Source: Haliea sp.
GTDB lineage: Bacteria; Pseudomonadota; Gammaproteobacteria; Pseudomonadales; Halieaceae
DNA length: 49,230 bases
Reading direction: 5' to 3'
Assembly: GCA_016704305.1 (NCBI GenBank)
Contig: JADJAL010000048.1
Span: 1 to 49,230, forward strand
The number at the start of each line of letters is the position of its first letter. Positions within the stretch are counted from its first letter, which is position 1. Positions 42,842-49,230 of the stretch are shown piece by piece. A program made the position numbers and the translations under genes. Below the pieces are notes generated by a model. It worked only from the letters and a program-made list of their open reading frames with translations. It was not told where the DNA came from and ran no database searches.

Positions 42842-44017
42842 GTGGTTGCTAATGTAAAAGACAAAGCGGTCATTGTCGGCGTCGGCAATACAAAATTCAG
42901 CAAGGATTCCGGCGTCTCGGAACTGTCGCTGGCCGCGCAGGCCGTGAAAGCCGCGCTCGACGACGCGGGCCTCAAACCCACTGATCTCGACGGCTTCGCC
43001 ACCTTCACGATGGACGCCAACGACGAAATCGAGGTGGCGCGCACGCTGGGCTGCGGCGATCTGACCTTCTGGGGCCGCTCGCACTACGGCGGCGGCGCCG
43101 CCACCGGCAGCCTGCACCAGGCGGTCATGGCAGTCTCCACCGGCATGGCCGAATGCGTCGCGGTGTTCCGCGCGCTGAACGGCCGCTCAGGCCACCGCTT
43201 CTCCGCCGGCGTTTCCGAAGGCGTGATGACGGCCGACATCATCCACTGGGGCTGGTACATGCCCTACGGCCTGCTGACGCCGGCCAGCTGGGTCGCGATG
43301 TTCACGCAGCGCTGGATGCACCTGACCGGCGTCACCAAGGACGCGCTGTTCGAGGTGGCCCACACCACCCGCAACTACGCAGTGAACAACCCGAACGCAT
43401 TTTTCTACCAGCGCCCGTTCGACCGCGCCGAATACGACGCCGCACGCATGATCTGCGACCCGCTGCAATTGTTCGACTGCTGCCAGGAGAGCGACGGCGC
43501 TTCCTGCGTGATCGTCACGACTCCGGAGCGCGCGCGCGACCTGCGCCAGCCCGGCGTCAGCGTGCGCGGCGTGGCGCAGGCGGCAGCACCCGACCAGGAG
43601 CAGATGACCTCGTTCTATCGCAAAGAGTTCGCTGCCATTCCAGAGATGGAGATCGCCGCGAAGAACTGTTACGCAATGAGCGGGCTGAAGGCCGACGACA
43701 TCGACGCCGCCGTCATCTACGACGCGTTCTCCCCCATTGTGTTGTGGCAAATGGAGGCCTGGGGCTTCTGCGGCTTTGGCGAATCCGGCGATTTCGTGCT
43801 GGACGGCGCGATGCGGCCCGATGGACGGCTGCCGACCAACACCCACGGCGGCCAGCTGAGTGAAGCGTACATCCACGGCGTAAACGGCATCGTGGAGGCG
43901 ACGAAGCTGGTGCGCGGCACGTCGCTGAACCAGCCGAACAAGACCGTGAACAATGCGTTGGTGACGTCCGGCGTCGGCATACCCACCGGTGGTGCGATCC
44001 TGGGGAAAATGCACTGA
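42842..44017 (+). CDS. Steroid side-chain aldolase, Ltp2-like
   Basis: The 391-residue thiolase-fold protein from GTG 42842 (AGGAGG at 42828-42833). It has SGVSELSLAAQAVKAALDDAG, HYGGGAATG at 81-89 without a nucleophilic Cys, and the conserved Tyr in AAVIYDAFSPIVLW, close to a position reported as catalytic in Ltp2 aldolases. In the pathway Ltp2 with the DUF35 domain of ChsH2 cleaves the 17-hydroxy side chain to androstenedione and propionyl-CoA. It ends the plus-strand operon and converges on the prsT-like gene. Confidence 0.9.
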   Translation: MVANVKDKAVIVGVGNTKFSKDSGVSELSLAAQAVKAALDDAGLKPTDLDGFATFTMDANDEIEVARTLGCGDLTFWGRSHYGGGAATGSLHQAVMAVSTGMAECVAVFRALNGRSGHRFSAGVSEGVMTADIIHWGWYMPYGLLTPASWVAMFTQRWMHLTGVTKDALFEVAHTTRNYAVNNPNAFFYQRPFDRAEYDAARMICDPLQLFDCCQESDGASCVIVTTPERARDLRQPGVSVRGVAQAAAPDQEQMTSFYRKEFAAIPEMEIAAKNCYAMSGLKADDIDAAVIYDAFSPIVLWQMEAWGFCGFGESGDFVLDGAMRPDGRLPTNTHGGQLSEAYIHGVNGIVEATKLVRGTSLNQPNKTVNNALVTSGVGIPTGGAILGKMH

Positions 44018-44048
44018 GCGCGAGCGGCGAATGCTGCGCTCGCAGCGT

Positions 44049-46862
44049 TTATTCCGAGCGATCGCCACAGGCGCTCGGCCTCGTCGAGGCCGGTAAATTG
44101 CTGGCCACTGGCAATCGCCGCGCGCAATTCCTTCTCACCCTCTGCCGTGCGGCCGAGTGCCAGCAAGGTCACCCCGAGGTGATAGCGAATTTCAGGGTCG
44201 GTTGAGTTGCGGGCATAGGCCTTGCGCAGGTACGACAGTGCCTTTTCATTTTCACCCTTGCGCGCAAGTATCCAACCCACGGTGTCAGGCAGAGCAGCAT
44301 TCTGCTCTCCCGCCACTTCAAGACCCTTGAGCGCGGTGGCGAGCGCTTTATCCAGGTCTTTTTCGGCGTATATATTTGCCAGGTTGTTCAGGATCGCCGG
44401 GTCCGCGGCAAACGCGTCCAGATCGAGCAGCTTTTCGTAGTACACCGCCGCCTGGGCAGTCTTTCCCTGGCTCAGGTAACTGTCTGCCAGCAACCTGACA
44501 CCCATTACCGGGAGCGAATTTTTCCTGAGCGTCGCTTCCATAACCTCAGTAAACGCCTGCGCGTCCGCGCCCTCTGCACTCACGCTGTACAATTTGGCAA
44601 TGGCAGCTGTGCTGTTGCTATCGAGCTCAAACGCCCGCAGGTAATGTTGCCGGGCAATCTCCGGCTCCTTGCGGGCGAGCGCGGCATCACCCAGCAGCAG
44701 CGACGTTTCAGTTTGCTCGCCGAATTGATCTTGCAGTGCGTCAGCCGCACCTTGCACGCTGTCAGACCGCCCCTCTGCCAGATCCAGCCGTGCCAGCGCC
44801 AGTCGCGCGGGATAGGAATTCGCATCCAGCGCAAGCGCCTGCCCAAGACTCTTGCGAGCGCCCACGGGATTCTGGAACCGCTCTTGCAGTTCGGCCAATT
44901 GCAGCAGTTTTTCCGGCTCCTGCTTCCACATGGGATACAGTCTGCTCAGGGTATTGTGCGCGAGGTCCGTATCTTCCAATTTCATTGCGATGGTGGCGAG
45001 GCTGATCAAGTAGTCGCTGTTGTAGGGATTTTCGCTCACCAGCCGCTCGGCGATCGCCTTGGCGCTCGCCCAATTGCCAGTCTGGGTGTACACCTCCAGT
45101 TGCAGCTCGCGTGAACTTATGGACACCGTGTCGTAGGCATAGACCTTGTCACTCCACTCTATCGCCTCGTCATGTTGCCCTCCAGATACGCGATCCGTGC
45201 GATCAAGAGCAACGCCTTCGTATTACTGGGTACATCCTCGATGATGCCCTTGAGAATTTTACGCGACTGCTCCATCTCACCGCGTTTCTTGTAGAGCATC
45301 GCCCGGTTAAATCGGGCATCAAGATCAGAGGGGTCCAACTGCAGCGACCTGACAATCGCCGCTTCCGCCTGTTGCAGGTTGCCCTCCGTGAGCCAGGTCA
45401 CCGCGGCAAAATTGTTTACCCTCACATTATCGGGAAATGTCTCCTGTAACCGCGCAACCGTGCGCTGCGCATCCTCGTTCAAGCCCAATTCCAGTTGCAG
45501 CACACCGCGCAACAATCCGTAGCCCAACGGCTCCCGTGTTCCAAGATCCTGCGCATCGAGCAGACTTAATGCAGCCTCGGCCTGGCCATTGATCCTCAGG
45601 ATTTCGGCCTCCAACATGACCACGTACGGATTATCTCCGGCACCGTTCTGCTTGAGGGTTGTAAGCAGCTCTTCCGCTTTGTAGAGATTCCCCGTGTGGA
45701 TGTAGAGGCTTAACAACTGCACGGAGAGCCCCGGGTCCGTCGCAACTTCCGCCTCCCGGCTGCTCAGCAACTCTGTCGCGCGTTTTACATCATTGTTACG
45801 AAGATACAGGTCAGCCAGTAGCCGCGTGGCCGCAAGGTCCGACTTGTTCTTCAGCAAATAGGCATTTAACAGCGCGATCGCACTCTGGTCATTGCGCTGG
45901 ATGTATTCGGCCGACGCACGAATGAACATCATGCTGTCATCCGTCTGGCGCTCGCCGTCGTCAAACTGTGATAGCTTGCTGCTCAAATTCGACAACATGG
46001 AATCACCCAGTTCTGTATCGCCATCTCCTATCAACAGAATGGCGGTAATGAGTGTTGCAGCCGGATCCTCCGGTGATTGCTCAAGAATCAGGTCAAGGTA
46101 CTGCCTTGTCTTCTCCCGATCACCCAACTGCATGTACACTTGCGCGAGCGAGCGCTGTATCCGGATGTCATCCGGGGCAAGTGCAATTCCCTTCAGGAAA
46201 TACTCCAGCGCGCTGTCGTAATTCTGTTCCTTGAAGGCGAGCTCGCCGCGAAGTTGCCAGGTTTTTGCATTTTCCGGCTCCAGTACCAATGATTTTTCAA
46301 CCAGCGCGCGAGCGTCGTCGATCATTCCACTGTTCATGTAAATTGCGGCGATCGTATTATTGCCGCGTACGTTGTCGGGAAGTATGGTGGCCGCTCGCTC
46401 AAACTCCTTGCGGGCCAGCTCAGGTTCGCGCTGCAACAGATGGGCCTGGCCCTTCAGCAAAGCCCATTCAAACTGGCTGTCAGTGGTAAAACTGTCTGCG
46501 ACACGTTCGAGCGCCAACAGGTCGGCGACTTTCTCCTGCAGCAACAATGACTGTCCATAGACGGGTAGGACCAGGTTAACGTCCGCGCCCAACAGAAGCG
46601 CTTCAGCTGACTCCTTCTCCGCGCTGTAAATATCGCCGGCGTTGAAATGCACCTGGGCCAGCAACAGGCGGGCTGACAAAAGGTTGGGATCCTCCCGCAG
46701 CGCATTCTTGAGGTGGATATAGGATTCTTCGTATTCGCCTTGCTCGTAAGCCTGCACTGCCTTTTCATAAGCGACAGTCGCCTCTTCCGCGCTGACGCCT
46801 CCGGCTGATGCCAGCACGACCATTAGCACCAGTATGTGCACAACACGCTTGATCAAATTCAC
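44049..46862 (-). CDS. prsT: PrsT-like TPR protein of a PEP-CTERM system, frameshifted
   Basis: A large exported TPR protein of about 937 residues. GTG 46862 opens a signal peptide (RVVHILVLMVVLASAGGVSA), then more than twenty TPR units such as QAYEQGEYEESYIHLKNALR, NYDSALEYFLKGIALAPDD and GNLQQAEAAIVRSLQLDPSD. The first frame ends near 45159. Adding one C to CCC 45178-45180 restores QHDEAIEWSDKVYAYDTVS and joins the second half, which runs to about 44050. The open frame continues antisense into ltp2 to 43717 only because the natural stop (TAA at 44049-44051) is one base out of frame. Length and repeats match the PEP-CTERM TPR protein PrsT, which is usually a lipoprotein, but no lipobox Cys is seen. 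Confidence 0.75.
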
Positions 46863-46915
46863 TCCCGCTGGCTTCCCGGTGAATTTACGAAAGCCCGGGG
46901 TATGGTAACGCAGGC

Positions 46916-46948
46916 AAAAAAAAACGGAACGCGATGGTTCCGTTTTTT
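46916..46948 (-). terminator. Rho-independent terminator of the PEP-CTERM gene
   Basis: ACGGAAC and GTTCCGT form a stem flanked by A/T (46919-46930 with 46937-46948, loop GCGATG). On the minus strand it ends in a run of nine U. It lies 24 bases past the PEP-CTERM stop and before the PrsT start, so it ends that transcript and separates it from prsT. Confidence 0.85.
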
Positions 46949-46971
46949 CCAGGAAGCGTGAATCAGTGCCG

Positions 46972-47783
46972 CTATTTTGCCCTGACTTTTAACGATCTGC
47001 GCGTACGCAGCGCCAGCAAGCCCGCCAAAATCAATGCCGCGGTTCCCGGTACAGGAACAGGTGCAGGGCCGGGGGGAGGAGTGGAACTCGTGGAAGTTTT
47101 CAGCGAAGTCAGCTTGAATCCGTCATCGCCCGCGTCACCACCGGAGCCATAGACAGGGTTATAAACACCAACCAGCCATTTGGTGGACTCAATGCTCGTG
47201 GGGTTGACGGTGTAGTAGCTCAGGCCAACATTGTTATAGTTGCCGACAGAGTCATAGCGGCCACCGTTACTGTCAAGAATGCTGGACCAGGTATTTCCCG
47301 CCAGCGCGGCGGAGCCAGTGCCATTCCATGCGAGTATCGACAAATCGGCAGTGCTGGACGCGTTGCCGCCCACGGCCCAGTTCAATTTAAGCGATGTCAG
47401 GTTGACCGCAGTATCGAATTCCAGCAACAGCATATCGAACTCGCCGTCGCTGTCACTGGTATCGCTGTCAACGGAGTGATCGGGACTATTGGTATCCTCG
47501 TCCTGATTCTGCACCCGAGCCCGTTCGTGGTCGCCCAGAGCAGTCTAGCCGTTTCAACCGTATCATCTCCGGAAAGGTCATTCGTATCCGACCAACCGGT
47601 GATTGTCAGATTGACTCCGTCCGATGACGTCATGCTGAGCGAATTGCCACTGCTGGTATTGCTGAAACTCTGGCTCCCGCTGTTGAAGCTCCAGGTTTGC
47701 ACATTCGCCAGAGTGGGAACGGCGTGCATCGCCGCGATCACGGTGGCAACTCCCAAACTAACCAATTTTTTGTTGATTCCCAT
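46972..47783 (-). CDS. PEP-CTERM domain surface protein, one frameshift
   Basis: From ATG 47783: signal peptide (LVSLGVATVIAAMHAVPTLA), then a Ser/Thr/Asn-rich beta-type domain (VQTWSFNSGSQSFSNTSSG). The frame breaks at CCC 47514-47516, where one more C rejoins NGLGVQNQDEDTNSPDH. The C-terminus is a sorting signal: VPVPGTAALILAGLLALRTRRS, a PEP-CTERM-like motif, hydrophobic helix and basic tail. About 270 residues. Such proteins are cleaved by exosortase and displayed at the surface, often with exopolysaccharide. No exosortase is in this window. Confidence 0.8.
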
Positions 47784-48444
47784 GTTACAAGCCCCTTGGT
47801 TGCTAAATTTTGACCTGCGACCCTGACGGTTCGCCGGTATCAAACTCTGTTGATGCCTGGGCTAAAGCAAAAAGCAGGCCATTCCATTTAACTCATTGTT
47901 TATTAATATTTTTATTCTCGTCAAAATCGTCTTTTCTGGTACCAGAAAGGACTACTTCCCGCCGGTGTAATTTTATTTGACAAGGCAGAAACCAGTACTT
48001 GTGTGAATCGTATTGCAGTATCCGTGCGCATCGCGGTACTGCATCACATTCCAACAATTTGGCGGCTGTCTGCATCGGTTGGCGCACGCTATGCTGCGAG
48101 GTTTTTTTTCAATTCCATTGCACTCGGAGTTGGAATTTTCGGAAAAAATCGTCCATTGGCGCCGTCAAAATTGCGGTAAGTGTAAAAATTCCTGACTTTT
48201 TCAACGCACAATTGCGCGAGAAACAGCGCGGTGATGCGTTTTTATCGACGGAATTCTTCAGCGGGCGATAGCGCTCAACGCCAAGTGTGCATGTAACGCA
48301 TGCATCGCAGGATAAAAGCGAACATGTTCGCCCTTCCCGCGCACTTACAGGCAATGGAAGAATAAAGTCGCAGGTCGGGTTTCTTAACTCGATGCTTGTG
48401 ATTACCATGGCGCCACAAATAAATAATTCCGAAGTGCCTGCCAC
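47784..48444. other. Divergent intergenic region with two perfect palindromes
   Basis: I see no gene in these 661 bases between the PEP-CTERM gene and the lipoprotein hydrolase. Two perfect palindromes stand out: TTTCTGGTACCAGAAA at 47933-47948 and GCGAACATGTTCGC at 48318-48331. Both have the size of repressor or activator sites for dimeric regulators. The first is 150 bases upstream of the PEP-CTERM start and the second about 115 bases upstream of the hydrolase start. Promoter boxes are not clear enough to call. Confidence 0.55.
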
Positions 48445-49230
48445 ATGACGCTATGCAAGTTAAACCGAACAGAAGCCCGCGCCTCTCTTTTCCTGCCAAT
48501 ACTGTGTTTCCTGCTTGGAGCCTGCAGCAATGGCAGCAGCAGTGACCTCAACAACATCAGCCTCCCTTCGACCCTGGGCGTACCGGGGGCCGACAATGCC
48601 AACACAGTGGCGGTGCCTCCCGCCACGGTAGAAGGTCCGCTGGTTGGCGCACCGGTGCTGGTCAGTACGTTCTTTTCATTGGCGTCGCAGGGGTATCAGC
48701 AGTCCGAGCATCTGGTCTCAGGTACTGCCAATGCCTATGCCAATGTCAATGCATTCGATCCAGACGGACACTGGCAGGTTCAAGCGAGCGTACAAGCGGC
48801 CTACAAAACCCGCATCGTAGTCAATCGACCCATTGATCCCGCGGATTTTAATGGCACAGTCGTTGTTGAGTGGCTGAACGTCAGTGCCGGTTTTGACTCC
48901 GCGCCGGACTGGGGAATGCTGCATAAAGAACTGATACGCAAGGGCTACGCCTGGGTAGGCGTCACCGCGCAAAAAGTAGGCGTGGATTCGCTGATTGACG
49001 GCAGTGCCGCCGCTCTCACCGGTGGCGGTGATCCACTGCGTTATGCCAGCCTCAAACACCCGGGCGACAGCTACGCGTTTGATATGTACTCACAGGTAGC
49101 GCAGGCCATCCGCGCGCCGGGTGATATTGCACCGCTTGCAGGTCGCACGCCACAGCGCCTGATCGCCGCGGGTGAATCGCAATCGGCCCACTACATGATG
49201 ACCTACGTCAATGCCCTTGCGCCCTTGCAC
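48445..49230 (+). CDS. Lipoprotein alpha/beta-hydrolase domain protein, 3' end outside window
   Basis: ATG 48445 opens a frame with no stop to the right edge (262 codons seen). The lipoprotein signal is FLPILCFLLGACSNGS, where the LGAC lipobox places the acylated Cys at about residue 27. The body contains GTVVVEWLNVSAGFDSAPDW, KGYAWVGVTAQKVGVDS and AAGESQSAHYMMTYV, whose GESQS is a serine-hydrolase nucleophile elbow. This matches the 'alpha/beta hydrolase domain' group (Abhydrolase_10 type), of unknown substrate. The ribosome-binding site is weak. It is probably an outer-membrane-attached or periplasmic esterase. Confidence 0.8.
   Translation, partial: MTLCKLNRTEARASLFLPILCFLLGACSNGSSSDLNNISLPSTLGVPGADNANTVAVPPATVEGPLVGAPVLVSTFFSLASQGYQQSEHLVSGTANAYANVNAFDPDGHWQVQASVQAAYKTRIVVNRPIDPADFNGTVVVEWLNVSAGFDSAPDWGMLHKELIRKGYAWVGVTAQKVGVDSLIDGSAAALTGGGDPLRYASLKHPGDSYAFDMYSQVAQAIRAPGDIAPLAGRTPQRLIAAGESQSAHYMMTYVNALAPLH

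Noticed and set aside
36660..44017. Ltp-like genes as ordinary acetyl-CoA acetyltransferases
   Set aside because: Both lack the nucleophilic cysteine in the YGGGAA region and are linked to DUF35 partners, as in Ltp2-type aldolases.
43717..44048. C-terminal extension of the PrsT-like protein into the ltp2 gene
   Set aside because: The extension is antisense to well-conserved ltp2 sequence, and a natural stop lies one base out of frame at 44049-44051.
1..49230. CRISPR array, prophage or complete insertion sequence
   Set aside because: No regularly spaced repeats, phage structural genes, integrase or transposase coding sequences were seen.

Overview
The window looks like chromosomal DNA of a marine-type, steroid-degrading gammaproteobacterium. 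The evidence is RlmJ, RsuA, a RegB/RegA redox pair, a DUF3450-ExbB-ExbB-ExbD-TonB-TPR operon, DUF1302/RND/YCF48 genes, a PrsT/PEP-CTERM pair and an igr-type sterol side-chain locus. This combination is typical of the Halieaceae/Spongiibacteraceae, but that placement is inference. No rRNA, tRNA or CRISPR array was seen.

Layout. (1) 1-6.5 kb is a patchy accessory region. It holds the 3' end of murI, two relics of Unstab_antitox/ParE toxin-antitoxin loci with broken toxins, an Atg22-like MFS transporter, a GDPD phosphodiesterase, an exported F420-type NADP oxidoreductase, a ScsD-like thioredoxin and an XRE regulator. Possible insertion-sequence end debris and a pair of ~35-bp direct repeats also lie here. 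(2) 6.5-17 kb is mixed metabolism: RsuA, a crotonase, a DUF2238 membrane protein, two sulfotransferases, an exported 2-hydroxyacid dehydrogenase, a MOSC protein, an Atm1-type ABC exporter translationally coupled to a glycosyltransferase, RlmJ and an SRPBCC protein. It ends in a nested palindrome. (3) 17-29.6 kb is one long minus-strand block: fatty-acid desaturase, YCF48-like propeller, RND exporter, then DUF3450-ExbB-ExbB2-ExbD-TonB-TPR with overlapping genes, then a DUF1302 outer-membrane protein. I read it as a trans-envelope machine for hydrophobic molecules powered by proton-motive force. (4) 29.7-33.8 kb carries RegB/RegA and a beta-CASP nuclease/LOG nucleosidase pair. (5) 33.9-44 kb is a divergent catabolic locus. 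TetR and six further minus-strand genes (ACAD, DUF35, Ltp-like aldolase, NTF2-like, Old Yellow Enzyme, SDR) face a plus-strand operon of ACAD, MaoC-DUF35 fusion, MaoC and Ltp2. The plus arm reproduces the mycobacterial ChsE/ChsH2/ChsH1/Ltp2 set that removes the last side-chain unit of cholesterol. A near-perfect palindrome sits in the shared promoter. (6) 44-49.2 kb holds a PrsT-like TPR protein, a PEP-CTERM protein and, running off the right edge, a lipoprotein alpha/beta hydrolase.

Many genes carry single-base frameshifts, most of them in short homopolymers, in 0.7-13.4 kb and 34-47.6 kb. None was found from 14.3 to 33.8 kb. Corrected reading frames rejoin cleanly, so most look like consensus-sequence errors, except the toxin genes, which appear truly decayed. 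For frameshifted genes the coordinates below cover the whole inferred gene.
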